NCBI GenBank assembly: GCA_020161145.1
Contig: JAIUPQ010000004.1
Location: 186,001 to 250,000 of the forward strand
DNA: 64,000 nucleotides
Direction of reading: 5' to 3'
Source: Pseudomonadota bacterium
Lineage (GTDB): Bacteria; Pseudomonadota; Gammaproteobacteria; Burkholderiales; Burkholderiaceae_C
A program made the translations under genes and the position numbers. How positions within the stretch are numbered: the first letter of the stretch is position 1; every line of letters begins with the position of its first letter. The notes under the pieces are model-generated. The model was not told the origin of the DNA. It was given only the letters and a program-made list of their open reading frames with translations, and did not search any database. Of the stretch, positions 16,494-24,996 are shown one piece after another.

Positions 16494-18143
16494 TCAGCGC
16501 CAGACGCGTTCGACGGCGTCGTAGGCTCCAGTACGCAGATCCTCGACGCCCTTGATCAGCCGATGTTTCGCGACCTTCTCGGAGGGCGTATACGGGAGGT
16601 CATCCACGTAGGCGATGTATCGAGGGATCTTGAACTTCGCCAGACGGGCCGCGCAGTGCGCGAGCACGGCTTCGGGCGGCAGTGCAGAGGCGTCCACACC
16701 CTCGTGCAGCATGAGATAGACCTTGACCTCTTCGTCGCGCGCGTCGTCGGGGACGGGCACGGCCGCGACGTCTTCGACCTGATCGAGCTCCCGCAAAACC
16801 TGCTCCACCTCGGTGGCAGAGATGTTCTCGCCACTGCGCTTGATCATGTCCTTGAGGCGCCCCAGGATGCGGTAGTAGCCGCGCTCGTCCTGCATGAACA
16901 CGTCGCCGGTTCGGAACCAGCCGTCGACGAAGGAGGCTGCGTTCGCCTGCGGGCGCTTGTAGTAGCCGTCGAAGATGCCGGCGCCGCGGATCCACAGCTC
17001 CCCAGGTTGGCCTCTGGGAACGTCTTGCCCGTCCTCGCCGACGATCCTCGCCTCGCGCCACGGACCGGGAAGGCCGCAGGTGCCCAGGGCGGCCTCGTCG
17101 GACACTTCGCTCGGAACGCTCAGCCCAAGGCCGATCTCGGTCATGCCGTACGCCTCGCTGAACCGGGCGCCGAAGCGCCGCTGACCTTCCTTCAGCATCT
17201 CCGCGCTGAAGTGATAGGCCAGGAACACCTTGACCTGGTGGTCCTTCTCAGCCGGGCTCTCCTGCAGCTTGAGCAGCGGATCGGGGAACCACGCCAGGTT
17301 GCTGCCACGTTCCTTGAGCCAGCCCATGAAGTGCCGCACGCTCATGCGCCGCGTGTAGTCGACATGCGCGCCGCCGTAGAGCCCGGCCAGCAGCATCCAC
17401 TGCGGGTCGATGTAGTGGAAGGGGTGGTCGGACAGGATGCGGCGAATCCCGAGCTGCTTCCAGTAGAGCATCGGGGTGCATCCGGCCTGGATCCAGAAGC
17501 GGTGGCTCTGCATGACGCCTTTGGGAAGGCCCGTCGTTCCGGACGTGTACTGGATGTTCAGCAGATCGTCGGCGCGAGGCCCTTCGGGCGGTACGAAGTC
17601 GTCGCTGCCTGCGCGGAGCAGTTCATGGAAGTTGTTGGGCCCGTCGGCCGCGTCCTCCGTGGCTCCCACGGCAATCAGCACGGGCTTGACCCTGTCCGCC
17701 CATGATGCGTCATCGAGGCGTTCCCGATACGCCGAGTCGATCACGAGAAACGAGACATCTGCATCCTCGACGAGAAACTGGAGTTCCCTCGCCGTGTAGC
17801 TGGTGATCACAGGCACCATCACCGCGCCCAGGGTGGCCAGGGCCAGCCAGGTCACGGGGTACTCGATGCGGTTGGGCAGCATCACGGCGACGTGTGTGCC
17901 GTGACGTACGCCCAAGCGCCACAGGCTGTCGGCCATTCGCCGCACGGAGCAGGCCAGCTCGGAGAAGGTGAGCTGCTTTCCGTCCTCGATGAAATGGATG
18001 GCCTCGGCGTCACCGAACCGCTGTTCTGCCCGCCACAGGAGCTCGGGGACGGTGGCTGGGAGTTCCGTCGATTCGACGGCGTGCCTTCCGGCACGATAGG
18101 CCGCGAACTGCTCGGCCAATGCGTTCTGGTCTGCGATGCTCAT
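16494..18143 (-). CDS. AMP-dependent acyl-CoA ligase
   Basis: 549 aa ANL-superfamily enzyme that activates a carboxylic acid to its CoA thioester through an acyl-AMP. The AMP-binding motif YTSGTTGLPKG spans about residues 199-209. SEAYGMTEIG, GWFRTGDVF, GRLKDMIKRSGENIS and the C-terminal catalytic Lys in YTPSEKVAKHRL are all present, so it should be active. ATG 18143 overlaps the stop of the upstream enoyl-CoA hydratase in ATGA. It resembles crotonobetaine/carnitine-CoA-ligase-like CaiC proteins in general layout, but the substrate cannot be named. Confidence 0.88.
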   Translation of the reverse strand: MSIADQNALAEQFAAYRAGRHAVESTELPATVPELLWRAEQRFGDAEAIHFIEDGKQLTFSELACSVRRMADSLWRLGVRHGTHVAVMLPNRIEYPVTWLALATLGAVMVPVITSYTARELQFLVEDADVSFLVIDSAYRERLDDASWADRVKPVLIAVGATEDAADGPNNFHELLRAGSDDFVPPEGPRADDLLNIQYTSGTTGLPKGVMQSHRFWIQAGCTPMLYWKQLGIRRILSDHPFHYIDPQWMLLAGLYGGAHVDYTRRMSVRHFMGWLKERGSNLAWFPDPLLKLQESPAEKDHQVKVFLAYHFSAEMLKEGQRRFGARFSEAYGMTEIGLGLSVPSEVSDEAALGTCGLPGPWREARIVGEDGQDVPRGQPGELWIRGAGIFDGYYKRPQANAASFVDGWFRTGDVFMQDERGYYRILGRLKDMIKRSGENISATEVEQVLRELDQVEDVAAVPVPDDARDEEVKVYLMLHEGVDASALPPEAVLAHCAARLAKFKIPRYIAYVDDLPYTPSEKVAKHRLIKGVEDLRTGAYDAVERVWR

Positions 18144-18835
18144 GGGTTCTGGGGGAAGCTGTCCCAAAGGTGTGAAAAGAGGGCGAGCGATTCACTGCGG
18201 CTCAACCCTCCTCGTGCCGCTGCAATCATCTCGGCCCGAAGGCCGGACTGGGGATGGGTGGCCATGGCCTCGGCCTCCGCCAGGGCGACTTCGAGGAGTT
18301 GCTCATCGTCGACAACCTCGTTCACCAGGCCGCAGGCGGCGGCCTGCTCCCCGCTCATTGGATCGCCGGTCAGCGCCAGCCGCATGGCCACGGTCGGTGG
18401 AATCTGCTGCGCCAGACGCGTCAGTGCGGCGGCCCCGCCGTACCCGTAGCGAATCTCGGGAAAGCCGAACCGCGCATCACGAGTCGCGAAGCGCACGTCG
18501 GTGAGCATCAGCAGGTAGACGAGCCCCTGCCCGACGCAGTGGCCGCGCACGGCGGCCACCACCGGCTTGGTGCGCGGCATCGTCATGACGAGCTCTTCCC
18601 AATCCGGCTCCTCGCCGAAATCGTCGTTGATCGTCTTGAGATCGTCCCCGGCGCTGAACGATGTGCCTGCCTGGCTGGTCAGCACGGCCACCTTCAAGCT
18701 GTCGTCGCGCCTGAACCGCAGCAGGTGCCGATACAGCTGCTCGTGCATCTCCCTCGTGAGGATGTTGAGTCTGCCGTTGCGCAAGCTGATGACAGCGGTT
18801 CCGCCTCGAGTTTCGAAGTCGATCATGGTTTGCAT
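18140..18835 (-). CDS. Enoyl-CoA hydratase/isomerase family protein
   Basis: 231 aa, short for a crotonase. The oxyanion-hole strands TSFSAGDDLKTI and AAVRGHCVGQGLVYLLMLTDVRFA are present, followed by FGFPEIRYGYGGAAALTRL. It is the first gene of the island's minus-strand operon and is preceded by a near-consensus promoter and two dyads. With the ligase it would process a CoA thioester by hydration, isomerisation or related chemistry. Start ATG 18835; an alternative ATG lies three codons in. Confidence 0.85.
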   Translation of the reverse strand: MQTMIDFETRGGTAVISLRNGRLNILTREMHEQLYRHLLRFRRDDSLKVAVLTSQAGTSFSAGDDLKTINDDFGEEPDWEELVMTMPRTKPVVAAVRGHCVGQGLVYLLMLTDVRFATRDARFGFPEIRYGYGGAAALTRLAQQIPPTVAMRLALTGDPMSGEQAAACGLVNEVVDDEQLLEVALAEAEAMATHPQSGLRAEMIAAARGGLSRSESLALFSHLWDSFPQNP

Positions 18836-18910
18836 GCAAAAGACAACATAGGTGTTTGGATATCCTGGCGTGTCGCGACTGAGATGGTCTCAGGGTTAGT
18901 CCGCATTTTG

Positions 18911-18956
18911 TCAACATGATAGTTGGGCAATCATTCATTGTCAACTGTTGTGTTGA
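18911..18956. promoter_or_regulatory. Two matching operator-like dyads in the divergent promoter
   Basis: TCAAC-N6-GTTGG (18911-18926) and TCAAC-N6-GTTGA (18941-18956) are two copies of the same inverted repeat, each preceded by TTG, with centres 30 bp apart on nearly the same helix face. The first encloses the -10 element of the minus-strand promoter and the second overlaps its -35. They are candidate binding sites for the TetR-family regulator encoded at 23253. Confidence 0.6.
18916..18944 (-). promoter_or_regulatory. Sigma70 promoter of the island catabolic operon
   Basis: On the minus strand TTGACA (18944-18939) and TATCAT (18921-18916) are separated by exactly 17 bases, close to the sigma70 consensus. 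Transcription would begin near 18909, giving a leader of about 74 nt before the hydratase ATG at 18835. The region is visibly richer in A and T than its surroundings. Confidence 0.75.
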
Positions 18957-19035
18957 TTTATCCGGGGCCGGATACGCCGGCTGACCATGACCAGCGACCT
19001 GTTCGCCGGTCTTCACTGCCGCGAAGGAGAACTAC

Positions 19036-21456
19036 TTGAAGCTGAAGCACCGTCACCCATCGTGTCGTCGCGACCCGGTCATGGGGGCTTTCCGCTGGAA
19101 GCTGGCGCCGCTGTCGCTGGCCACGTTGCTGCTACAGACGGCAGCCCTTGCGCAGCAGGCTGCGGGCGCGGAAGAGCCGAAGAAGGAGGATGCGCCTCAG
19201 GCCTCTGCGGAAGCCAAACCCGCCACGCCGGTGCTCCAGCAGGTGGTGATCACTTCGGAGAAGCGCTCGTCCACGGTGTTCAAGACGCCGCTCAGCGTGA
19301 CCGCCGTCACGGGTGACGAAATCGCCGATCGCGGCGCGAATTCGGTCAATGACCTGATTCGCGGTATGCCGGGCGTCGCCGTCAAGGGCGGAGGCCCCGG
19401 CAAGAGCGAGCTGGTCCTTCGAGGTCTGGCGTCCAGTGGGGGGGTCTCGCCTACGGTCGGCTTCTATCTGAACGAGATACCGGTGACCACACCGTCCCAG
19501 GCATCACTGGGGCACACGGGTGTTGACCCAGACCTCTACGATCTGGAGCGCGTCGAGGTGCTTCGTGGTCCCCAGGGAACGCTGTATGGGGCGAGCTCGC
19601 TTGGCGGGACCGTGCGTCTGATCACCACGCCACCCAGCCTGAGGAACTTCTTGGGGAGTGCTCAGCTGCAGGTGTTGACGACCGAGGGTGGCGGCTTCAG
19701 CACCGGCGCGAGCGGCATGTTGAACATGCCTCTTGAGAAGGACGTTGCGGCGTTGCGTGTGGTCGCAACCCGCAAGCACGACAGCGGTTGGATCGATCGG
19801 GTCGTGGTACCCCATTTCCCATTGCCCACCGTGCCGGATCCGGTGCTGGAGCTGTCAGGTACGGTGCGCGGAAATCCTGCCGGGCTGCCAGGTAACCGAG
19901 TGATCAAGGACGTGAACGCCACGGATTTGACCGGTGTGCGTGCCGAACTGCTGATCAAGCCCTCGAAATCGCTCTCGATCACGCCGATGGTCTTTCATCA
20001 GCAGATCAAGCAGGGCGGCGCCGACACGTACGACAGCGTTCCTGGGGGGCTTGCACACTACCAGCCGCTGGATGTGCCCGAGTCGTACAAGGACACTTTC
20101 ACGATCGCGAGTCTGACCGTGAATTGGGACATGGGTCCGGCAAGTCTGATGTCGGCAACGGCCTACAGCAACCGGAAGAGTCGCAAGGTGGAGGACGTCA
20201 GCGAAGTGCTGCAGAACAGATTCTCCCTCCCGGGGTTCGACACCGCCAGCGGCGGAATGGGGGCAGCAACCGCCTCCGAGGACAACCCGACGCGCCAGTT
20301 CACGCAGGAGGTGCGTGTCTCGTCCAAGGGTGATGGGCCCCTGAGCTGGCTGGTCGGGGGCTTTTACAGCCGGATCCGGTCGAGCGGAGATGCGGCGAGC
20401 GTGGTGCCGGGTTTGGCCGACTTCGCGGGGACTACCAATCTGTTCCATCAGAGCCTGAGCGACGCGTTGACGCAGAAGGCGCTCTTCGGCAGCGCCACGT
20501 ATCAGTTTTCGCCGGAGATCCGTTTGACCACAGGTCTTCGGCGCTTCAGCTCGAAGAGTGACTCCAAGTCCGTGAGCAGCGGTTTGTTCAGCGTCACGGA
20601 GTCGGATGCCGTTGAGGTCAGCACCAGCAACGCGAAGGCGAGCGGCTTCAACCCGATGGCCAACCTCTCGTACAGCCCGAGCAACAACCAGATGTTCTAC
20701 CTTCTGGCCGCAAAGGGGTTCCGGGATGGTGCCGCGCAGCGATCGGTTCCGACGACCGGCCGGAACGCAGCCTGCGCGGCCAACCTCGCGGATCTGGGAC
20801 TGACTGCCTCGCCGGTCCGATACGGCCCCGACACCGTGTGGAGCTACGAAGCGGGGAGCAAGAGTCGCCTTGCTGGCGGGGCGGTGCTGTTCAACTTGGC
20901 GGCTTACACACAGACGTGGAGGAAGGTCCAGCAAATTGTGGGCCTTGACTGCGGTTGGGGGTACACCGACAACTCCGGCGACGCGCGCGTGAGCGGTATG
21001 GAGTACGAGCTGGCGGCGCGGCTGGGCGGTGGATTCACCGTGCAGCACAGTTTGGGCTACACGCGTGCCCGCTTCACGGCCGACCATGCGCCCACTGGCA
21101 CGAAGAAGGGTGACCGCCTGTTGAATGTGCCGGAATGGACGTCCAGCCTTTCTCTCCAGTACGACCAGGAGATCAGTGAAGCGTACTCGTTCCACGGCCG
21201 GCTCGACGCCAGCTACACCGGGCCGTCGGACACTCAGGGCTTCACCAGGAAGCGCCTGCCGGGCTACACCACGCTGAACCTGAGGGCCGGTATCGATGCC
21301 GATGCCTGGAGTCTGAGCCTTTTCGTCCGCAACCTGACCAACCGTCGTGTGGCACTAGCCCTTGAGCCGGGACTGCTGGCCAACACGCCGGTCCTCGACC
21401 GTGTCACCAGCAATCGGCCTCGGACCGTGGGTGTCGAGTACTCGGCTCGGTTTTGA
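19036..21456 (+). CDS. TonB-dependent outer-membrane receptor
   Basis: 806 aa. A signal peptide (hydrophobic APLSLATLLLQTAALAQ) is followed by an alanine- and charge-rich linker. The plug domain has VVITSEKRSSTVFKTPLSVTAV in outline, RVEVLRGPQGTLYGASSLGGTVRLI as its core, and a 22-strand-type barrel that ends in the terminal Phe of YSARF. It imports a ligand across the outer membrane using TonB-ExbBD energy. TTG at 19036 is chosen because AAGGAGA lies seven bases ahead; ATG at 19081 is the alternative but lacks a good site. It is divergent from the catabolic operon and followed by a secreted-type hydrolase gene, so the ligand is probably an ester or amide compound rather than a siderophore. 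That is inference. Confidence 0.9.
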   Translation: MKLKHRHPSCRRDPVMGAFRWKLAPLSLATLLLQTAALAQQAAGAEEPKKEDAPQASAEAKPATPVLQQVVITSEKRSSTVFKTPLSVTAVTGDEIADRGANSVNDLIRGMPGVAVKGGGPGKSELVLRGLASSGGVSPTVGFYLNEIPVTTPSQASLGHTGVDPDLYDLERVEVLRGPQGTLYGASSLGGTVRLITTPPSLRNFLGSAQLQVLTTEGGGFSTGASGMLNMPLEKDVAALRVVATRKHDSGWIDRVVVPHFPLPTVPDPVLELSGTVRGNPAGLPGNRVIKDVNATDLTGVRAELLIKPSKSLSITPMVFHQQIKQGGADTYDSVPGGLAHYQPLDVPESYKDTFTIASLTVNWDMGPASLMSATAYSNRKSRKVEDVSEVLQNRFSLPGFDTASGGMGAATASEDNPTRQFTQEVRVSSKGDGPLSWLVGGFYSRIRSSGDAASVVPGLADFAGTTNLFHQSLSDALTQKALFGSATYQFSPEIRLTTGLRRFSSKSDSKSVSSGLFSVTESDAVEVSTSNAKASGFNPMANLSYSPSNNQMFYLLAAKGFRDGAAQRSVPTTGRNAACAANLADLGLTASPVRYGPDTVWSYEAGSKSRLAGGAVLFNLAAYTQTWRKVQQIVGLDCGWGYTDNSGDARVSGMEYELAARLGGGFTVQHSLGYTRARFTADHAPTGTKKGDRLLNVPEWTSSLSLQYDQEISEAYSFHGRLDASYTGPSDTQGFTRKRLPGYTTLNLRAGIDADAWSLSLFVRNLTNRRVALALEPGLLANTPVLDRVTSNRPRTVGVEYSARF

Positions 21457-21508
21457 GGGGCAACATCAATGTCCAAGGCGCTGCGCAAGCACCAGGGAGA
21501 GCAAGAGC

Positions 21509-23185
21509 ATGTTTGAACTCCTGCACGTTGCGGAGGCAGAGGAGCTGTCGGCCCGTGCCGAACCGTGTCATGTTCGCATGCGCGATGGTGTGAGGCTGGC
21601 GACCGACGTCTATTTGCCCGACCATCCCTCGCGTCATCCGGCCATCCTTGTGCGGACGCCGTATGACAAGTGCAGCCGGTACACGGCACTGAAGTTCCAG
21701 GCCGACTACTACACCGCACAGGGTTATGTTTTCGTGGTGCAGGACGTTCGTGGCAAGTTCCGCTCGGAGGGCGAAACGGTTCCGTATTACCACGACGTGG
21801 CCGACGCTTATGACACGATCGAGTGGATCGTCGCACAGCCTTGGTCGAACGGGAGGGTGGGCCTGACCGGTGACTCCTACTACGGATTCACCGCGTGGGC
21901 GGGTGTGGCATGCGGGCATGCGGCCGTCCGCGCAGCCATCCCGAAGGTGACTGGAGTCAACATGGGGGCGAGCCATGTCGCCTCCTGCTGGCGTCAGGAA
22001 GTGCCCAACCTTCTCGGGCTCAACGATCTGATCCAGATCTGGACCGATCGACGCGGGTATCTCGTGTCGCTCGACTACGCTGCGGGGCACCCGCTGGAAC
22101 TTGCCGAGATCGCTCGCTCGAAGCTCGGCGTCTCGTCAGGCGTCGAACACCTCAAGCGCTGGGCGACGGGCAACGGCGACTGGTTCTCGCCGTATGGTGC
22201 GAGACACCCCTACCACACCACCCACGTGCCGATTTTGCACTGGGTGAGTTGGTACGACCCGGGCCTGGCGCCTGCCGGGATGGCCGACTGGCGCGCGCTG
22301 CGCAGCAACCCGAGCATGCGTCACCTTCACTTCCTCCGCGCAGCGTCAGCCGATCATGGCGGCTTCCTGTTGGAAGATGTCGATGGTGGCGACTCTTTGA
22401 ACCCCTATCTCGACGACGCGGCAATGCACCGGAGGCTCGCGCGCGAAACGGCCGAGGAGATGGCCTTCTTCGATGTCCATCTGAAGGGGATCGCGCCGGT
22501 CCTGCCACAGGCGCGTGTGCGGTGGCATTTGGGGCACGCCGGGTGGCGCGAGTCACAGGATTGGGGCGAAGGCTCGCAGTGGCAGACGCAGACCTACTAC
22601 CTCGATCGGCGGGCCGGAGGTGCCGGCTCCCTGGCCTTGACAAGACCGGTCGGTACAGGGACGGCCGCGTGGGTTCACGATCCGGCGAATCCCGTCACGT
22701 CGACGAGTTCGATCGAAGAAGCGTGGTACTTCCTCGCGGCCTACCCCGACGAGCGCGAGCAGGCGAGCCGCGACGACGTTCTGACGTTCACCAGTGAAGC
22801 ACTGACGTCCCCTGCGGACGTCGCGGGCCAGCCGGTGGTGAACCTGGTCATGGAAACGACCGCAGCTGCAGGCCACTTGTTCGTCAAGTTGCAGGATGTC
22901 TTCCCGGACGGCACGACGCGCCAGGTGTCGCGAGGCCAGATGGTGTGCTCCGGCGGTCGCTCCGGTCAGGTCTCGCTGCGCCTGAACGATGTGGCCTACC
23001 GGTTTGGCGAAGGCCATCGGATTCAACTCCAAATGCAGTCCAGCGACTACCCGCACTTCCTGGTGCATCCCGGCACGAACGAGAATCCCTGGCTCGCCAA
23101 GACGCTCCTGCGTTCGGTGCAGCGCGTTGTGATCGGCGGTAGCGCGGCGGCGTCCTTGTCTCTGCCGATCTACGCGCCGCTCTGA
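21509..23185 (+). CDS. CocE/NonD family hydrolase (X-Pro dipeptidyl-peptidase S15-like)
   Basis: 558 aa alpha/beta hydrolase. It has VRMRDGVRLATDVYLP at the start, VQDVRGKFRSEGE, the nucleophile Ser123 in LTGDSYYGFTAW, a His-containing SADHGGFLLED segment, and a C-terminal jelly-roll domain (LRLNDVAYRFGEGHRIQLQM). Family members include cocaine esterase, nonactin hydrolase and glutaryl-7-ACA acylase, which split esters or amides. No signal peptide is seen. ATG 21509 follows GGGAGA; a longer in-frame start would overlap the receptor gene. It lies 52 bases after the receptor and is probably cotranscribed. It could perform the first cleavage of the imported compound. Confidence 0.85.
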   Translation: MFELLHVAEAEELSARAEPCHVRMRDGVRLATDVYLPDHPSRHPAILVRTPYDKCSRYTALKFQADYYTAQGYVFVVQDVRGKFRSEGETVPYYHDVADAYDTIEWIVAQPWSNGRVGLTGDSYYGFTAWAGVACGHAAVRAAIPKVTGVNMGASHVASCWRQEVPNLLGLNDLIQIWTDRRGYLVSLDYAAGHPLELAEIARSKLGVSSGVEHLKRWATGNGDWFSPYGARHPYHTTHVPILHWVSWYDPGLAPAGMADWRALRSNPSMRHLHFLRAASADHGGFLLEDVDGGDSLNPYLDDAAMHRRLARETAEEMAFFDVHLKGIAPVLPQARVRWHLGHAGWRESQDWGEGSQWQTQTYYLDRRAGGAGSLALTRPVGTGTAAWVHDPANPVTSTSSIEEAWYFLAAYPDEREQASRDDVLTFTSEALTSPADVAGQPVVNLVMETTAAAGHLFVKLQDVFPDGTTRQVSRGQMVCSGGRSGQVSLRLNDVAYRFGEGHRIQLQMQSSDYPHFLVHPGTNENPWLAKTLLRSVQRVVIGGSAAASLSLPIYAPL

Positions 23186-23206
23186 GAGCCGGCCACGGCG
23201 ACATTC

Positions 23207-23224
23207 CGGGGCACAATCGCCCCG
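23207..23224. promoter_or_regulatory. Perfect inverted repeat before the TetR gene
   Basis: CGGGGC-ACAATC-GCCCCG is a perfect 6-bp dyad with a 6-bp centre in the 67-bp gap between the hydrolase stop and the tetR start. It could be a weak terminator hairpin for the hydrolase gene or an operator. No T run follows. Confidence 0.4.
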
Positions 23225-23252
23225 CGTTCAGGTTGGGGAACAGCTTCGGGCT

Positions 23253-23855
23253 ATGGGCAGGAAGAACAAGTCAGCGGAAAAGCGTGAACAGATTGTTGCC
23301 GCGTTCTGTGACTGCGCGGTCGACCTGGGGATCGAGAAGGCCTCCATGGGTGAGGTGGCGGCACGGGTGGGCATCGATCGCAGCACGATGCACTACTACT
23401 TCAAGACGCGCGAGCAGTTGGTCATCGAGGCGGCAAAATACATCACTCGCTTCTACACCGAGCGCATTGCGGCCACCATGGCCACGCTCGATCCTCGGAA
23501 CAAGTCCCACGCTCTGGTCGAGTCCCTGTTCTCCGCTGCGGTGCACGATGAGCGCAAGTCCTCATTGCTCGACGAACTCGGCGCTCTCGGGAATCGCGAG
23601 CCCTTCTTCCGCGAGCAGGTGAAGTCGGTCTACTCGGGCATTGAAACCGAAGTGTCCCGCGTGCTTGACGAGACACTCCCGGCAGCCATCCCGCCGAAGG
23701 AACGCCGCCTGCTGGCGCAAGCCCTCATGCAGTTGTCCGAAGGGGTCACGGTGTTCGTGGCCCTGGACTTCAATCGGACTTGGCGTCTGGCCGCGCGGCA
23801 GGCGGGACTGCAACTGCTCGACAACCTATTGACGAAGTACGCGCCCGAGGGGTAA
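23253..23855 (+). CDS. TetR/AcrR-family transcriptional regulator
   Basis: 200 aa. The N-terminal helix-turn-helix domain is plain: REQIVAAFCDCAVDLGIEKASM, GEVAARVGIDRSTMHYYFKTREQLV. The C-terminal ligand domain is not assignable to a named subfamily. It is the only regulator in the island and lies downstream of the receptor and hydrolase, so it is the natural candidate to control the divergent promoter at 18.9 kb, probably as a repressor released by a pathway intermediate such as an acyl-CoA. That assignment is inference. Confidence 0.9.
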   Translation: MGRKNKSAEKREQIVAAFCDCAVDLGIEKASMGEVAARVGIDRSTMHYYFKTREQLVIEAAKYITRFYTERIAATMATLDPRNKSHALVESLFSAAVHDERKSSLLDELGALGNREPFFREQVKSVYSGIETEVSRVLDETLPAAIPPKERRLLAQALMQLSEGVTVFVALDFNRTWRLAARQAGLQLLDNLLTKYAPEG

Positions 23856-23903
23856 CAGGACGAGGGTTCGACAGGTTCGCGCTCCGGGACTGCTTCGGAA
23901 CAT

Positions 23904-23927
23904 GGCGGGTTCGTCTTCGAGCCCGCC
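23904..23927 (+). terminator. Stem-loop after the TetR gene
   Basis: GGCGGGTTCG-TCTT-CGAGCCCGCC folds as a ten-pair stem with one G-U pair, 49 bases after the tetR stop. It is followed by an A run rather than a T run, so it is a weak candidate terminator. Confidence 0.4.
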
Positions 23928-23990
23928 CAAAAAACCCGCCAGACCAGAAAGCTTGCGCTTGCCTGGGACGCTGTGCTGCGGCATGAATGA

Positions 23991-24007
23991 GATTTCCATT
24001 GGAAATC
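23991..24007. other. Perfect 17-bp palindrome near the island's right end
   Basis: GATTTCCATTGGAAATC has perfect 8-bp arms about a central T. It lies 49 bases outside the yicC stop, in DNA with no gene. It could be a protein-binding site or part of the island's end. Confidence 0.5.
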
Positions 24008-24025
24008 AACAGCTTGGGCGGTCGA

Positions 24026-24048
24026 TTCGGGGGCATGACACCCCCGAA
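24026..24048. terminator. Strong stem-loop just after yicC
   Basis: TTCGGGGG-CATGACA-CCCCCGAA is a perfect 8-bp stem with a 7-nt loop, four bases beyond the yicC stop. It probably ends yicC transcripts and insulates them from the island, although no T run is present. Confidence 0.5.
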
Positions 24049-24051
24049 GCG

Positions 24052-24960
24052 TCACTCAATGTTCTGCACCTGCTCGCGCATCTGCTCGATCAGCACCTTC
24101 ATGTCCACGCTGACGGCGGTCAGCTCCAGCGCGGCGGATTTGCTGCCCAGGGTGTTGGCCTCGCGGTGCAACTCCTGAATCAGGAAGTCCAGCCGCTTGC
24201 CCAACTCGCCTCCTTTGGTCAGCAGGTGGTCGATTTCGGCGAGGTGGGCTTCGAGGCGGGTCAACTCCTCGGCCACGTCGATGCGGATGGCGAAGGCGGC
24301 GGCCTCGGCCAGCGCGCGCTCGTGGGCGGCGTCGGCGTTCACGCCGCCGCTGCCGGCACTGGCCAGTGCCTCCTGCCAGCGCTCCAGAAAGCGCGCCTGC
24401 TGGCGCGCCACGGCGGCGGGCAGCAGGGGTTGGGCCTTGGTGGCCAGGGTGCGCAGCGCGGCCAGGCGCTCGCGCAGCATGGCGCTGAGCTTGTCGCCTT
24501 CGCGCGCGCGCGCCTCGCGCAGCGCGGCGATGGCCTGGGCGGCGGCGCGCTGGGCCAGGGCGTCGCGGGCGTCGTCGTCGGGCTGGGCGTCGGCCGTCGG
24601 TGCCGAGCGCGCCAGTTGCAGCACCTCGGCCACCGAGAGTGGGGGCGCGGCGGGCAGCGTGGCGGCAATGGCGGCCTGCACCTCGGCCAGTTGGGCCAGC
24701 CAGGCCGGCGGCGGGCTGACCAGCGAGCTGGCGTCGCCCTGAACCAGGGCCAACCGCAACTCGACCTTGCCGCGCTTGAGGCCGCCAGCCAGTTGCTCGC
24801 GCAGCAGCGGCTCCAGATGGCGCAATTCGTCCGGCAGGCGCAGCGACACATCCAGAAAGCGGCCATTGACGCTGCGCAGCTCGGCGGCCACACGCACGGC
24901 GGGTCTGTTTTCCAGGGCCAGCGCAGCGCTGGCATAACCGGTCATGCTGTAGACTGCCAT
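24052..24960 (-). CDS. yicC: YicC family endoribonuclease
   Basis: 302 aa. The N-terminus MAVYSMTGYASAAL and SVNGRFLDVSLRLPDEL is the conserved YicC_N signature, and C-terminal QELHREANTLGSKSAALELTA with VDMKVLIEQMREQVQNIE is the DUF1732 signature. YicC proteins are endoribonucleases acting on small RNAs. ATG 24960 (MAVYSMTG) is the family start; a slightly longer frame is not supported. In relatives gmk follows directly. Here an island begins right after the stop and a second copy of the last 114 bases lies 13.7 kb away. Confidence 0.93.
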   Translation of the reverse strand: MAVYSMTGYASAALALENRPAVRVAAELRSVNGRFLDVSLRLPDELRHLEPLLREQLAGGLKRGKVELRLALVQGDASSLVSPPPAWLAQLAEVQAAIAATLPAAPPLSVAEVLQLARSAPTADAQPDDDARDALAQRAAAQAIAALREARAREGDKLSAMLRERLAALRTLATKAQPLLPAAVARQQARFLERWQEALASAGSGGVNADAAHERALAEAAAFAIRIDVAEELTRLEAHLAEIDHLLTKGGELGKRLDFLIQELHREANTLGSKSAALELTAVSVDMKVLIEQMREQVQNIE

Positions 24961-24996
24961 CGCCTTTTTTTCCACCTTCCCAACGAGCCCGCCATT

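Noticed and set aside
18836-18915. A second TTGACA on the minus strand (18914-18909) as an extra promoter
   Set aside because: The sequence 17 bases downstream (GAGACC) has no resemblance to a -10 element.
23902-24996. A 686-codon form of the Ser/Thr kinase starting in the island
   Set aside because: The extra 365 codons are antisense to yicC and unconserved; the kinase domain begins at ATG 24997.
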